A stretch of DNA of 64,000 nt from Granulicatella elegans ATCC 700633 (GCF_000162475.2 NZ_KI391971.1:1198911-1262910), one strand, 5' to 3'; numbered from the stretch's first letter, positions 36,486-46,354 are shown. The notes: a model not told the origin generated them from the sequence alone. Numbers and translations: made by a program.

Positions 36486-36502
36486 AAATTTAATATTTTT
36501 TA

Positions 36503-37696
36503 TTAGTCTTCAACAACTAATTCAGATAATTGTTCACCTAAACGATCTGCTAATGAAAATGTTACGTCTTCTTCTGGTAAGACATATTCTTCTTCAACAA
36601 CTTCTTCCACTTCAGGCTTTTCAACAACTGGAGCTTCCTCTAAAGCTTTAATACTTAATGAAATGCGTTTTTCCGCTTCATTTACTTCTAATACTTTAAC
36701 AGATACTTCTTGTCCCACTTGAAGAACTTCTTGAGGAGTTGCAATATGTTTATGAGCAATTTGAGAAATATGAACTAACCCTTCTACTCCAGGGAATAAT
36801 TCAACAAATGCTCCAAACGCTGCAAAACGTTTAACAGTTCCTACTAATGTAGAATCAACTGCAGCACGTTCAGTAATATTATCCCAAGGTCCTGGAACAG
36901 TTTCTTTAATAGATAATGAAACACGACCTTTTTCAGCATCTAAGCCGATTACTTTTGCTTCTACAGTTTGACCAACTGCTAAGAAATCACTTGGTTTTGA
37001 TACATGTTCATGAGAAATTTCAGAAACATGAACTAAACCATCAATTCCACCTAAATCAATGAACGCACCAAAGTTTGTTAAACGAGCAACTTTACCTGTA
37101 ACAATTGCTCCTTCATAAACAGCTTCTAACGCAGAAGCACGTTTAGCTGCTTTTTCGTTTGCTACAATTTCTTTACGTGATAAAATTAAACGATTATCTG
37201 TTGGTAAAATTTCAACGATATCAAATAATAAAGTTTGTCCTTTAAATTGTTTTAAATCTGAAACGAAGTGGTCAGAAATCATTGAAGCTGGTACAAATGC
37301 ACGCACACCTGCATCTACAACTAATCCACCTTTAACTACGTCTTTTACAGTTCCTTCAACTTGTTCATGATTATCTGCTTTTACTTGAAGTTCTTCCCAA
37401 ACTTTACGAGCATCTACACGACGTTTTGAAAGTAAGAAACTACCATTTTCTTTATCTTTAATAGGTTTAATAACTACTAAATCTAATACATCTCCCACTT
37501 TTACTACATCTTCTACTTTATCAAATGGAGTTGCTGATAATTCATTAAAAGGAATTACACCTTCAACACCTCCACCAATAATACCAACAATAGCTTGTTT
37601 ATCTTGTAAAACTAGTACTTCTCCTTGAACTAAGTCTCCAACTTGGATATCTTTTACAATATCAAGCGCATCTTGCATTGTTTGTAATTCTGACAT
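36503..37696 (-). CDS. rpsA: 30S ribosomal protein S1 homologue
   Basis: The 397-residue protein has four S1 domains. Recognisable blocks are GDLVQGEVLVLQDKQAIVGI, GTVKDVVKGGLVVDAG, GAIVTGKVARLTNFGAFIDLGG and GTVKRFAAFGAFVELFPG, each followed by a VSLS/ISLS end. Gram-positive S1 homologues have four or five domains rather than the six of E. coli. The start MSELQTMQD at 37696 has TAGGAGG upstream; ten upstream residues are not coding. The C-terminus is Glu/Val-rich. Confidence 0.95.
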   Translation of the reverse strand: MSELQTMQDALDIVKDIQVGDLVQGEVLVLQDKQAIVGIIGGGVEGVIPFNELSATPFDKVEDVVKVGDVLDLVVIKPIKDKENGSFLLSKRRVDARKVWEELQVKADNHEQVEGTVKDVVKGGLVVDAGVRAFVPASMISDHFVSDLKQFKGQTLLFDIVEILPTDNRLILSRKEIVANEKAAKRASALEAVYEGAIVTGKVARLTNFGAFIDLGGIDGLVHVSEISHEHVSKPSDFLAVGQTVEAKVIGLDAEKGRVSLSIKETVPGPWDNITERAAVDSTLVGTVKRFAAFGAFVELFPGVEGLVHISQIAHKHIATPQEVLQVGQEVSVKVLEVNEAEKRISLSIKALEEAPVVEKPEVEEVVEEEYVLPEEDVTFSLADRLGEQLSELVVED

Positions 37697-37733
37697 TTGA
37701 CTTCCTCCTATTACGCAACCATTCATTCGAACG

Positions 37734-37761
37734 AAAAAATTATTCTAAAAAATAATTTTTT
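37734..37761 (-). terminator. AT-rich hairpin between cmk and rpsA
   Basis: AAAAAATTATT and AATAATTTTTT form a stem ending in a T run on both strands. It may be a weak terminator of cmk or an attenuator before rpsA. Thermal stability is low because no GC pairs are present. Confidence 0.5.
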
Positions 37762-37826
37762 CTCCTCTTTATATCATATCACTATTTCTATCACAATTCT
37801 AGTAATATCCTTTTAAAACGCCTATG

Positions 37827-38486
37827 TTATTGGTTCTTTTGAATCAATGCGGTTACTACTTTTACAACATCTTCAATTGTCATTTTTGTTGTATCCACTT
37901 CAATTGCATCTTCGGCTTTTCTTAGTGGTGATTCCTTACGTGTAGAATCAATATGATCACGTCTACGAATATCTTCCACTAATTCTTCATAAGACATCTC
38001 AATTCCTTTTTCTTGATTTTCAATGAAGCGACGTCTTGCACGCTCTTCCACACTAGCTACAAGGAAAATTTTAATTTCAGCTTGTGGAAGTACGACTGTT
38101 CCAATATCCCTTCCATCCATAATAATCGAATGATTTTCTGCAATTTCTTGTTGAAGATGAACCAATCTTGTTCTTACTTCTTTTAAAGCTGAAACAGCTG
38201 AAACATTACGAGTCACTTCTACACTTCTAATTTCATCTGTGACATCTTCACCATTCATAAATACACTTTGTTTTCCATCTTGCATCGAAAAAACAATTTC
38301 AATAGTTTGAACTAATTTTTCAATAGCTTCGTGATCATCTAACGAAATATTATTTCTCAACACTGCTAATGTCACAACTCTATACATTGCTCCAGTATCT
38401 AAATAAACAAAATGATTTTCTTTCGCAATTAATTTTGAAATAGTACTTTTTCCAGACGAAGCCGGTCCATCAATTGCAACTTGCAT
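37827..38486 (-). CDS. cmk: Cytidylate kinase
   Basis: Cmk phosphorylates CMP and dCMP. The 219-residue protein begins with the P-loop IDGPASSGKST, has YLDTGAMYR, DGRDIGTVVLP and the lid segment DIRRRDHIDSTRKESPL. AAAGGAG lies before the ATG. The gene is followed by rpsA, a common order in Bacilli. Confidence 0.97.
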   Translation of the reverse strand: MQVAIDGPASSGKSTISKLIAKENHFVYLDTGAMYRVVTLAVLRNNISLDDHEAIEKLVQTIEIVFSMQDGKQSVFMNGEDVTDEIRSVEVTRNVSAVSALKEVRTRLVHLQQEIAENHSIIMDGRDIGTVVLPQAEIKIFLVASVEERARRRFIENQEKGIEMSYEELVEDIRRRDHIDSTRKESPLRKAEDAIEVDTTKMTIEDVVKVVTALIQKNQ

Positions 38487-38535
38487 AACATATTTCTCCT
38501 TTTAAATTTTATAAATTTTTGTCTTATAACAACCT

Positions 38536-38563
38536 AAAAGGCTGGACTTGCTGCCCAGCCTTT
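38536..38563 (-). terminator. Intrinsic terminator of the LysM protein gene
   Basis: AAAGGCTGGGCAGC pairs with AAGTCCAGCCTTT on the minus strand and is followed by TT and further T-rich sequence. It lies 6 bases after the stop. Confidence 0.8.
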
Positions 38564-38568
38564 AGCTG

Positions 38569-39156
38569 TTATTGTCTTGGTTGTAATACTTTTAATTGCA
38601 TACCTGGTGAAATGTTATTTCCCGATAATCCATTAATAGATTTCAATGTTGCTACATCCATACCATGATTTACTGCAATTCTATATAATGTTTCACCTGC
38701 TTGAACAGTATATGTTCCATAAGCACCATTTTGAGAAGTTTGTGCCTCAGCTGTAGTTTGCTCTCTTTGTTGTTGTCTAGCAGCATCTGATGGTGCTGCA
38801 GTAGTAGATGTTACTGTCGTTTCATTAGCTTTTGTTTCAGTAGATTTTGCCTCAGCAGTCGTTGTTACTGCTGTCGTTGTTTCTACAACTTTTGTTAACA
38901 TTACCTCATCTGCTGTACGAGGTTTTACTTCAGCTTTTGAACTTGACCAATAGAACCACATCATAAATAATAATGGAGATACTACAACTACAATAAATAC
39001 AAATAATAACACACTTAAAAGCGGTGCTACTGCTTTACCATTAGAGTTACGAGCACTACGAGAGTATTGACGTGCTTTCTGCGTATCTTCACCAAATTGG
39101 CGATCCCATGGTTGCTCATCTTTTGGGCTTCTTTCATTATTTAAATTATCACTCAT
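38569..39156 (-). CDS. LysM domain membrane-anchored protein
   Basis: The 195-residue protein has a basic cytoplasmic N-terminus (about 1-48), one membrane helix (VAPLLSVLLFVFIVVVVSPLLFMM), a Thr/Ala-rich outer linker (TTTAEAKSTETKANETTVTS) and a C-terminal LysM domain (YTVQAGETLYRIAVNHGMDVATLKSINGL), which binds peptidoglycan. AGGAGG precedes the ATG at 39156. It is divergent from ferredoxin. The layout matches B. subtilis YpbE, located in the same cmk-ferredoxin neighbourhood. Confidence 0.9.
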   Translation of the reverse strand: MSDNLNNERSPKDEQPWDRQFGEDTQKARQYSRSARNSNGKAVAPLLSVLLFVFIVVVVSPLLFMMWFYWSSSKAEVKPRTADEVMLTKVVETTTAVTTTAEAKSTETKANETTVTSTTAAPSDAARQQQREQTTAEAQTSQNGAYGTYTVQAGETLYRIAVNHGMDVATLKSINGLSGNNISPGMQLKVLQPRQ

Positions 39157-39382
39157 TAAAAATCCTCCTAAATTCAACCACTGTCGTCATTAGACTTTAT
39201 TCATTTAAAACTATAGCACATTTTCCTAATAATATGCAATCTTTTCAATCTATAGATAACATTTTAGCACATTTTTTGTTATTGTCATTACTTTTTCAAA
39301 AATTTTAAATGTTTTGAAAATTTTTTTGAAATATGAGAAACTTACAGTAACTAGTAACGTCTTCAAAAAAGGAGGGAACCAA

Positions 39383-39625
39383 TTGAATTCAAAAAAAATA
39401 CAATCCATTTATGGAAAAGTTGATTGTGAAAGTTGTATTGCCTGTGGCATTTGTCAACTGAAAGCTAATCATCTTTTTGAATACGATAACGATGGAATTG
39501 CATTCATGAAACACGATAATAATACTGGAAGCCTCCCAATCCCTGAACATGAAATAGAACCTTTTAAAGAAGCCTATACTCACTGTCCGACAGGAGCTAT
39601 TAAAAGAAAAAATTCTCCATTTTAA
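39383..39625 (+). CDS. fer: Ferredoxin [4Fe-4S]
   Basis: The 80-residue protein starts at a TTG (39383) preceded by GGAGGG. An ATG at 39314 would add 23 non-family residues. Cluster ligands lie in CIACGIC and CPTGAI; a fifth Cys (CESC) precedes them. The spacer LKANHLFEYDNDGIAF is characteristic of Bacillus-type single-cluster ferredoxins. It carries electrons for reductive enzymes. Its reductase could be the YumC-type protein at 16749. It is divergent from the LysM gene, as fer is in B. subtilis. Confidence 0.93.
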   Translation: MNSKKIQSIYGKVDCESCIACGICQLKANHLFEYDNDGIAFMKHDNNTGSLPIPEHEIEPFKEAYTHCPTGAIKRKNSPF

Positions 39626-39634
39626 TTCACCTAT

Positions 39635-39692
39635 TTAAAATAGTTCGGCAGCAGATACCTTTCGATATCTGCTGCCGTCCTTTATTACTATT
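39635..39692 (-). terminator. Bidirectional terminator, probably a degenerate structured repeat (copy K)
   Basis: GGCAGCAGATA pairs with TATCTGCTGCC between ferredoxin (+) and the ABC ATPase (-). On the minus strand it reads ATAGTAATAAAGGACGGCAGCAGA, close to the conserved start of the repeat family, 13 bases after a stop codon. As in copy D, one hairpin replaces the junction. T residues follow on the plus strand. Confidence 0.7.
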
Positions 39693-39704
39693 TGATCACT
39701 CATT

Positions 39705-40442
39705 TTACGACAATACGCGCATCAAGAATTCTTTTGTTCTTTCTTTTTGCGGATTTGTAAAGATTTGCTCAGCAGTTCCCTCTTCAGCGATAACCCCTTT
39801 ATCCATAAAGATAACGCGATCACTAACGTCTCTAGCAAATTCCATTTCGTGTGTCACTATAATCATTGTTAATCCAGTATGGGCTAAACTCTTCATTGTT
39901 TCTAAAACTTCATTCACCATTTCTGGGTCTAATGCAGAAGTTGGTTCATCAAATAATAGTACATCTGGTTGCATTGATAAAGCTCTAGCTATCGCTACAC
40001 GTTGTTTTTGTCCACCAGATAATTGACGAGGACGAGCATTTAAGTAAGCACTCATACCAACTTTTTCTAAGAAACTTTTTGCAATTTCTTCAGCTTCTTC
40101 TTTTGATTTTTTCAATACTTTAATAGGACCCACTGTACAGTTTTCTAATACATTTAAGTTATTAAATAAATTAAATTGTTGGAAAACCATTCCTAAATGA
40201 GTACGATATTCATAAATATTTGTATCTTCATCTAAAATATTTTTTCCATTATATAAAATTTCACCAGAAGTTGGTTTTTCTAATAAGTTTACACAACGTA
40301 ATAAAGTAGATTTACCAGAACCTGATGAACCAATAATTGTTACTACTTCTCCAGATTCTACTGAAAATGAAATATCTTTTAGGACTTCATGAGTCCCGAA
40401 CACTTTATTTAAATGTTTAATCGTTACTACTTCTTGACTCAT
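39705..40442 (-). CDS. Amino-acid ABC transporter ATP-binding protein (lysine)
   Basis: The 245-residue importer ATPase has Walker [14 protein letters not shown] (about 37-49), signature [15 protein letters not shown], Walker [15 protein letters not shown] and the H-loop in [10 protein letters not shown]. These are typical of polar amino-acid importers (GlnQ/HisP class). It is the last gene of a three-gene operon headed by a lysine riboswitch, so lysine is the likely substrate. The stop-to-start gap to the permease is 5 bases. Confidence 0.94.
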   Translation of the reverse strand: MSQEVVTIKHLNKVFGTHEVLKDISFSVESGEVVTIIGSSGSGKSTLLRCVNLLEKPTSGEILYNGKNILDEDTNIYEYRTHLGMVFQQFNLFNNLNVLENCTVGPIKVLKKSKEEAEEIAKSFLEKVGMSAYLNARPRQLSGGQKQRVAIARALSMQPDVLLFDEPTSALDPEMVNEVLETMKSLAHTGLTMIIVTHEMEFARDVSDRVIFMDKGVIAEEGTAEQIFTNPQKERTKEFLMRVLS

Positions 40443-40447
40443 GATTC

Positions 40448-41221
40448 TTATCCTTTCCCTTTCGTTTTTTCGTATACAGATGCCATTGAATTTGAATTTA
40501 ATGGATCTGAATGAATAATTTCATAGTTATCTGGACCATCCATTCTACGTTCAATATAACGTAAAATTTGTGTTAATACAGTTGTCATAATGAAATATAA
40601 AATCAATGTGACAAAGAATGTTTCAAAGTAACGGAAGTTTGCTCCTGCAACTGTTTTTGTTGCAAAATATAATTCTGAAACAGAAATTACGTTTAATACT
40701 GAAGTATCTTTAATATTAATAACAAACTCATTTCCTGTAGCAGGTAAAATATTACGAATGACTTGCGGGAATACGACATTCATCATTGTTTGAGTGTGTG
40801 TCATCCCGATTGCTTGAGCAGCTTCAAATTGTCCTTTATCGATAGAAATAATTCCTCCACGAACAATTTCAGACATATAAGCACCTGTATTAATCGATAC
40901 AATAAAAATTGCAGCAAATGTACGATCCATATCAATTCCAAACGCTAATGCTGACCCATAATAAATAACCATTGCTTGTACAATCATTGGAGTTCCTCTA
41001 AAGAACTCTGTGTAAGCTGTTAAAATCGCATTTGCAATTTTTAATGTAATTCTTTTTGAACCTTTTTCTGGCATTGGAATAGTTTTTACTAATCCTATTA
41101 ATAATCCAATTCCTGTTCCAATAATTGTCCCAATAATTGAAATATATAAGGTTACCCAAGCTCCATTTAGAAACATTGGCCAATTATCTTGTATAATTTT
41201 GATAATCCATTCAATATTCAT
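40448..41221 (-). CDS. Amino-acid ABC transporter permease (lysine)
   Basis: The 257-residue permease has about five membrane helices and the ATPase-contact EAA loop ([22 protein letters not shown], about 135-155). The helix [20 protein letters not shown] matches HisM/GlnP-type permeases. A C-terminal cytoplasmic tail of about 30 residues is unremarkable. A homodimer should sit with the ATPase and the lipoprotein encoded beside it. Confidence 0.93.
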   Translation of the reverse strand: MNIEWIIKIIQDNWPMFLNGAWVTLYISIIGTIIGTGIGLLIGLVKTIPMPEKGSKRITLKIANAILTAYTEFFRGTPMIVQAMVIYYGSALAFGIDMDRTFAAIFIVSINTGAYMSEIVRGGIISIDKGQFEAAQAIGMTHTQTMMNVVFPQVIRNILPATGNEFVINIKDTSVLNVISVSELYFATKTVAGANFRYFETFFVTLILYFIMTTVLTQILRYIERRMDGPDNYEIIHSDPLNSNSMASVYEKTKGKG

Positions 41222-41293
41222 CTTTTGCCCTCTTTCTTTTTTTAGTTATGTATCTAGAAGGATTTCCCCTTCTAGTTTAGTAAAATATGTTTA

Positions 41294-42106
41294 TTAGTTA
41301 GCAGCTGGTTGATTTTTGATAGCTTCATCCATAATTTGTTGACGTTCAGCATCAGAAATTTCTGATAAAGCTTTGTTGATAGCATCTTTTAATGGGCTAT
41401 TTTTTTTCAATCCAACAGCTGTATCTGTATCTTCATCACTTGCTTGGAATCCATCAGATAATTTAATCATTACGAAATCTGAATTTGCAGCTTGAGCAGA
41501 AACACCTTCTGGTAATTCAGAAACATATGCATCAATTGTTCCAGCTTGTAATGCAACACGCATTGCAGGGAAGTTATCCATTGCAGGTTGTTTTGCAACG
41601 CCTGGAATTTGATCAATTACACTATAGTGGAAAGTGTTTAATTGTCCAGTTACTTTAGCACCTGAGAAATCAGCTAATGTTTTAGCTTGTTCATATTTAC
41701 TACCTTTTTTAACAATCATAACTAATTGTGATTTGTAATAGTTATCTGAGAAATCAATTGCTTCTTTTCTTTCAGCAGTCGGACTCATACCAGCTATGAT
41801 TGCATCTAGTTTACCAGAAACAACGCCTGGTGTTAAGCCATCCCACTCAGTTTTTACAACAACTAATTCTTTATTTAATTTTTTAGCAACACGTTTAGCA
41901 ATTTCAACGTCATAACCACCAGCATAATCATTTGTTCCTTGGATTTTTACAGCGCCATTAGCATCTGTTTGTTGTGTCCAGTTAAATGGAGGATATCCCG
42001 CTTCCATCCCAACAACTAATTGGTTACTTGATGATTTACTTCCACAAGCAGCTAAGCCTAAACCGATTGCTACAGTTAATAATCCTTTTAATAAATTTTT
42101 TTTCAT
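41294..42106 (-). CDS. Amino-acid ABC transporter substrate-binding lipoprotein (lysine)
   Basis: The 270-residue protein has a lipoprotein signal ending in the lipobox LAAC (Cys about 21). A periplasmic-binding-protein type 2 fold follows (LVVGMEAGYPPFNW, GGYDVEIAKRVAKKLN, DAIIAGMSPTAERKEAIDFS). Acidic and aromatic residues in the ligand region fit a polar amino acid. It is the first gene after the lysine riboswitch (42255-42395), which assigns lysine or a close analogue as substrate by regulation. Confidence 0.94.
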   Translation of the reverse strand: MKKNLLKGLLTVAIGLGLAACGSKSSSNQLVVGMEAGYPPFNWTQQTDANGAVKIQGTNDYAGGYDVEIAKRVAKKLNKELVVVKTEWDGLTPGVVSGKLDAIIAGMSPTAERKEAIDFSDNYYKSQLVMIVKKGSKYEQAKTLADFSGAKVTGQLNTFHYSVIDQIPGVAKQPAMDNFPAMRVALQAGTIDAYVSELPEGVSAQAANSDFVMIKLSDGFQASDEDTDTAVGLKKNSPLKDAINKALSEISDAERQQIMDEAIKNQPAAN

Positions 42107-42144
42107 AAAAATCCTCTCCTCCTGGCTATAAACTTTTGACTCAA

Positions 42145-42186
42145 ATAAAAAAGAGAGATCACGAACAAAAGGTTCGCAATCTCCCC
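42145..42186 (-). terminator. Riboswitch-controlled terminator before the lysine transporter operon
   Basis: On the minus strand, GGGAGATTGCGAACC and TTCGTGATCTCTC form a stem, followed by TTTTTT. It lies between the aptamer and the substrate-binding gene and is the expected off-switch when lysine is bound. Confidence 0.88.
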
Positions 42187-42254
42187 TGAATAGACTCTTA
42201 TCATAAAAAAGTGTACAGAAAAAATTAGCATAAACTGCTTTTGCCCGGTAATTG

Positions 42255-42395
42255 ATTGCACTTCACACTGTTCTGGGCAGAGAGTGTGACAGTGACTGAC
42301 CTATTATGACCAGCCCCCAACATAGCTTTGCTACATTTCGGCGAAATCCCCTTTCCGTAATCACGTACTTTTGTCATCCGCGCCTCAAGTTCAAT
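42255..42395 (-). promoter_or_regulatory. Lysine riboswitch (L-box) aptamer
   Basis: Read on the minus strand, the leader has the L-box landmarks in order: GAGGCGCG, AAAGGGG, CGCCGAA, GGGGGCTGG and CACTGTCAC. The closing P1 stem pairs ATTGAACTT (42387-42395) with AAGTGCAAT (42255-42263), eight of nine bases. A terminator follows. L-boxes switch lysine biosynthesis and uptake genes off when lysine is present. It fills most of the 380-base gap upstream of the transporter. Confidence 0.9.
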
Positions 42396-42486
42396 AACCA
42401 TTTATTTAATTTGTAAATTCATTGTAACAAAATGAAAATATGATGTCAACTATTTTCATTTAATTTTCATAATTAAATTTCCATCA

Positions 42487-43818
42487 TTAATTTTGTGTTG
42501 GAGAAGTACTGCTTAATAATTGTTCATAAGCAAATTCAAATTTTTGTACATCTCCTGCACCCATAAAGATAATAACAGCATCTTTATAAACTAACAATGG
42601 TGAAACATTTTCAAGTTTTAATACTGTTGCTCCACCTTCAACTAAAGCTGCTAAATCTTCAATCGAAACATTTCCTGATTTTTCACGCACAGAGGCGAAA
42701 ATATCACATAAATAAACATCGTCTGCTAAAGATAATGCTTTTGCAAATTCATCTAACAAAGCAATTGTTCTTGTAAACGTATGTGGTTGGAATACTGCTA
42801 CAATTTTCTTTGTTGGATATTTTTGTCTTGCAGCATCTAATGTTGCACGAATTTCAGATGGGTGATGTGCGTAATCATCAATAACTGTAATTTCTTTAAT
42901 TTTTTTCTCTGAGAAACGACGTTTAACTCCACCAAAAGTTTTTAAATTAGATGCTAATTCTTCTGGATTAAAATTATTTAAATAATAGAAAGTAATAATC
43001 GCTAATGCATTTAAAATATTATGAGTTCCAAATGTTGGAATATCAAATTTACCATAGAATTTACCATAAATATAAACATCAAAATGACTACCTTCTGTAT
43101 CTTTTTCAATATTTTCTGCTACAACATCATTGCTTTTAGCAATTCCATAATAAGTAATTGGTGTAGTCACATCCAACTCATGTAATCTTGCATCATCCCC
43201 ACAAGCGATAATCCCTTTTTTCACTTGACGACCAAATGATTCAAATGCACTTTGCACATCATCAATATCCGTATAATAATCAGGATGATCAAAATCAATA
43301 TTTGTCATAATAGCATAATCTGGTTTATAGGCCATAAAATGACGTTTATATTCGCAGGCTTCTAATACAAAGTATTCAGACCCTTCTACCCCATGTCCAG
43401 TACCGTCCCCAATTAAATAACTTGTTGGTTCCATCGCACTTAAAACATGTGCTAATAAACCTGTTGTACTTGTTTTCCCATGCGAACCAGTAATAGCAAC
43501 ACTTTTATAGCCTTTTAATAATTCTCCTAAAAATTTATGATATCGAATCATTTCGATTCCTTTTTCACGTGCAGCCACTAATTCTTCATGGCTATCTGGA
43601 AATGCATTTCCTGCAATGACAATTTGTCCTTCTTGAATATTTTCTGCATTAAAAGGAAACATTTTAATGCCAGCATCTTCTAAACCTTTTTGTGTAAAGA
43701 AATAATTCTCCAAGTCTGAACCTTGAACAGAATATCCTTCTCCATGTAATACTAGGGCTAAAGCACTCATCCCAGAGCCTTTGATACCCGTAAAATGATA
43801 AATTTTACTTTTATCCAT
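42487..43818 (-). CDS. murC: UDP-N-acetylmuramate--L-alanine ligase
   Basis: MurC adds L-Ala to UDP-MurNAc, the first peptide step of peptidoglycan synthesis. The 443-residue protein has an N-terminal nucleotide fold ([14 protein letters not shown]), the ATP loop [17 protein letters not shown] (about 110-126), [12 protein letters not shown] and [20 protein letters not shown] chose the ATG at 43818 (AGGAAG upstream); a GTG four codons earlier would overlap that site. The upstream neighbour is the unknown protein at 43840. Confidence 0.97.
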   Translation of the reverse strand: MDKSKIYHFTGIKGSGMSALALVLHGEGYSVQGSDLENYFFTQKGLEDAGIKMFPFNAENIQEGQIVIAGNAFPDSHEELVAAREKGIEMIRYHKFLGELLKGYKSVAITGSHGKTSTTGLLAHVLSAMEPTSYLIGDGTGHGVEGSEYFVLEACEYKRHFMAYKPDYAIMTNIDFDHPDYYTDIDDVQSAFESFGRQVKKGIIACGDDARLHELDVTTPITYYGIAKSNDVVAENIEKDTEGSHFDVYIYGKFYGKFDIPTFGTHNILNALAIITFYYLNNFNPEELASNLKTFGGVKRRFSEKKIKEITVIDDYAHHPSEIRATLDAARQKYPTKKIVAVFQPHTFTRTIALLDEFAKALSLADDVYLCDIFASVREKSGNVSIEDLAALVEGGATVLKLENVSPLLVYKDAVIIFMGAGDVQKFEFAYEQLLSSTSPTQN

Positions 43819-43839
43819 GATCAATTCCACTTCCTATGT

Positions 43840-44592
43840 TTACTTTTTACTGTATGGTAAAGTATCTTTTCCTTGTTCTTGTTCCATTATCCAAGATAAT
43901 GATCGATTCATAGCTCTTCGCTGCTTACCAGGTAAAGGTTTTAACTCTGGAGCTAATACTTCCATTGATTGTGTATCGGGTAAAGTCTTCAATAATGTTT
44001 CTTGTACCATTTGACTAGAAGATAAAGAAGGATTCACTCTTTTTTGTGCTGGAGTTTGTTTTTCAATTTTTTGTGATTTTCTTTCAACTTCTACTTCTTC
44101 TACTCTTACTAAAGGGGTTTCTTCACTTGAAAATATAAGTAACTCTTCCGCATCTCTTTTTAATTGATTTTCTAACTCTTCATAAGCAACTTGCTTCTTT
44201 ACACTTTTAACAGGAGTCATCCCTTTTAAAATCGAAGGAACCGTTGAAGGTGTAAAACGAGTACGAGTTGGTTTTTCTTGTAAAAAGCTACGCCATTTAT
44301 CTCGATTGTTCCCTCTTTGACTGCTTTCTTTGAAAGATTGGAAAATTCCTTCTTTTTTTTCAGGATTCATTTTTTCCTCTAATGCTGAACGAGTTGGATG
44401 AGAAAAAGGTAGATAATGTTCTACAATGGTTTCTTCTTTTATCTCTTCTTGTTCAGAATCAAATGCTACCTCTTCTTTCGGGTGCAAATGATTTGGAAAA
44501 TCAACCCATTTTGTTTGGAAATTTTTCTTATTTGGTAAATGTTGATTACTAATCTCTCTCATCGAACGATGGTTATCTGACAATAATACCAC
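43840..44592 (-). CDS. Hydrophilic protein in the position of SftA (YtpS); possible remnant or shortened form
   Basis: The 250-residue protein is highly charged and low in complexity (Glu, Lys, Gln, Ser, Pro), with no membrane helix and no ATPase motif. It lies between ytpR and murC, where Bacilli carry the FtsK-like DNA translocase SftA. SftA has a long disordered N-terminal part before its motor. Here only such a disordered part is present, and the frame stops cleanly before murC. A lost motor domain is one reading; a separate short protein is the other. Confidence 0.65.
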   Translation of the reverse strand: MVLLSDNHRSMREISNQHLPNKKNFQTKWVDFPNHLHPKEEVAFDSEQEEIKEETIVEHYLPFSHPTRSALEEKMNPEKKEGIFQSFKESSQRGNNRDKWRSFLQEKPTRTRFTPSTVPSILKGMTPVKSVKKQVAYEELENQLKRDAEELLIFSSEETPLVRVEEVEVERKSQKIEKQTPAQKRVNPSLSSSQMVQETLLKTLPDTQSMEVLAPELKPLPGKQRRAMNRSLSWIMEQEQGKDTLPYSKK

Positions 44593-44606
44593 TCCTCATC
44601 GATTTT

Positions 44607-45221
44607 TTAACCTTTAAACGGTTCTCCAATAACAGCATCATCATTTAACACTAAAATTCCTTTTTTAGCAGGCGCATTTTCTAAACCTAATTCACGAGCA
44701 GAACATAACATCCCATGACTTTCTACCCCACGTAATTCTCCAGACCAAATAATGCTACCATTTGGCATTACAGTACCTGGAGTTGCTACTACAACTTTTT
44801 GTCCTGCTTTTACATTTGGAGCTCCACAAACAATTTGTAAAACTGTATCTTGACTTACACGTGTTTGTGTAACATGTAAATGATCTGAATCTTCATGAGG
44901 AACACAAGTTTCCACATAACCAACTACTAAAGTATCTTTTGGAGATAAATCCAATGATGCTCCATCGAATCCAGCTTCTTGGATTAATGTTTTAACAATT
45001 TCTTGCTCTTCAGCAGATAAAAATTGTTGTCCTGCTTTTTCAAAACGAATATGGTTTGAAATTCCTGCAATATTATAGCCAATCACTGTATTCGTTTTTT
45101 CATCTAATACACGTGTTACTCCATTTTTAGTTTCAATCGCTACATCATAACGGCTTGCCGCTCCTGATGTTAATAATAATGTATCTGAAATACCTTCTTG
45201 ATTATAAAAACTTAACCACAT
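44607..45221 (-). CDS. ytpR: YtpR family tRNA-binding protein
   Basis: The 204-residue protein has a C-terminal tRNA-binding (EMAP/Phe-RS beta N-terminal) domain from about residue 90. Landmarks are GYVETCVPHEDSDHLHVTQT, QIVCGAPNVKAGQKVVVATPG and LRGVESHGMLCSARELG. The N-terminal part is family-specific. The ATG at 45221 (MWLSFYN) has GGAG upstream; fifteen earlier in-frame codons are excluded. Members bind tRNA, but their exact role is not settled. It follows pepA by 28 bases. Confidence 0.92.
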   Translation of the reverse strand: MWLSFYNQEGISDTLLLTSGAASRYDVAIETKNGVTRVLDEKTNTVIGYNIAGISNHIRFEKAGQQFLSAEEQEIVKTLIQEAGFDGASLDLSPKDTLVVGYVETCVPHEDSDHLHVTQTRVSQDTVLQIVCGAPNVKAGQKVVVATPGTVMPNGSIIWSGELRGVESHGMLCSARELGLENAPAKKGILVLNDDAVIGEPFKG

Positions 45222-45249
45222 AGTAATCTCCTTAAATTTATTTTTTAAA

Positions 45250-46335
45250 TTAATTTGTTCTTCCATCTAAAATTGTATTAACTGTACTACGATCTAATGC
45301 ACGGATCGTTTGAATAACCATTTCACGCGCCGCTTCATAATCTTTAATCGAGAACATTGTTTGATGCGTATGAATATAACGAGCACATACCCCAATCACC
45401 GTACTTGGAACACCTTGATTCATTAAGTGAGCTTTTCCTGCATCTGTTCCACCTTGAGAAACAAAATATTGGAATGGAATATTATGAGTTAAAGCAGTAT
45501 CTTCTAAAAATTCCTTCATACGAGGTAATGTAATTAAACCTGGGTCTAATATTCTTAATAAGAATCCTTGATCTAAATGTCCAAATGTATCTTTTGAACC
45601 TGTTAAATCATCTGCCGCAGAACAGTCTACAGCAAAGAATAAGTCTGGATTGAATTTTGTAACACTTGGTCCTGTACCACGTAATCCAACTTCTTCTTGA
45701 ACATTTGCTCCAGCAATTAATGTGTTTGGTAAAGCTTCATTTTGTAATTCACGTAAAGCTTCTAATACGACTGTACAACCATAACGATTATCCCATGATT
45801 TTGCAATCATTCGTTTTTTATTCGCTGTCCAAATTGTTTCCACTATAGGAACAATTGTATCTCCAGGACGAACCCCATATTCTTCAGCTTCTTCTTTAGA
45901 AGTAAATCCGGCATCAAATAAAATATCTGTTACTTTCACTGCTGCTTGTTGTCCACCCGCTGCACGTAATAAATGTGGAGGAATTGAACTTGAAATAACA
46001 GGATAATCTCCTTTTCGAGTTTGCAATGTAAAACGTTGCGCAGAAACGACATATGGATTCCAACCACCTAATGGACTAACTTTTAACAAACCTGTTGCAG
46101 TGATATTTGTCACCATAAATCCAACTTCGTCCATATGAGCAGCAATCATAATTTTAGGAGCATTCGCATCTTGATGTTCACGAATCCCAAAAATACCACC
46201 TAAACCATCTTGCTCAATACGATCGACTAATGGCTCCAATTCTTTTCTCATAAATTCTCGAACATTTCTTTCATGTCCACTTGTTGATTGTAATTCTGTT
46301 AAAGTTTTAATTAAACTTTCTGTTTTCTTTTCCAT
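45250..46335 (-). CDS. pepA: M42 family glutamyl aminopeptidase
   Basis: PepA removes N-terminal Glu or Asp from peptides. The 361-residue metallopeptidase has metal ligands in AAHMDEVGFMV, KSWDNRYGC, the Glu pair in NVQEEVGLRG (catalytic Glu) and the late SQGGTDAGKAH. The start MEKKTES at 46335 follows GGAGG; an ATG five codons earlier overlaps the site. A leader with two hairpins lies between it and the preceding gene. Confidence 0.95.
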   Translation of the reverse strand: MEKKTESLIKTLTELQSTSGHERNVREFMRKELEPLVDRIEQDGLGGIFGIREHQDANAPKIMIAAHMDEVGFMVTNITATGLLKVSPLGGWNPYVVSAQRFTLQTRKGDYPVISSSIPPHLLRAAGGQQAAVKVTDILFDAGFTSKEEAEEYGVRPGDTIVPIVETIWTANKKRMIAKSWDNRYGCTVVLEALRELQNEALPNTLIAGANVQEEVGLRGTGPSVTKFNPDLFFAVDCSAADDLTGSKDTFGHLDQGFLLRILDPGLITLPRMKEFLEDTALTHNIPFQYFVSQGGTDAGKAHLMNQGVPSTVIGVCARYIHTHQTMFSIKDYEAAREMVIQTIRALDRSTVNTILDGRTN

Positions 46336-46354
46336 TGTTCTTGCCTCCATAAGA

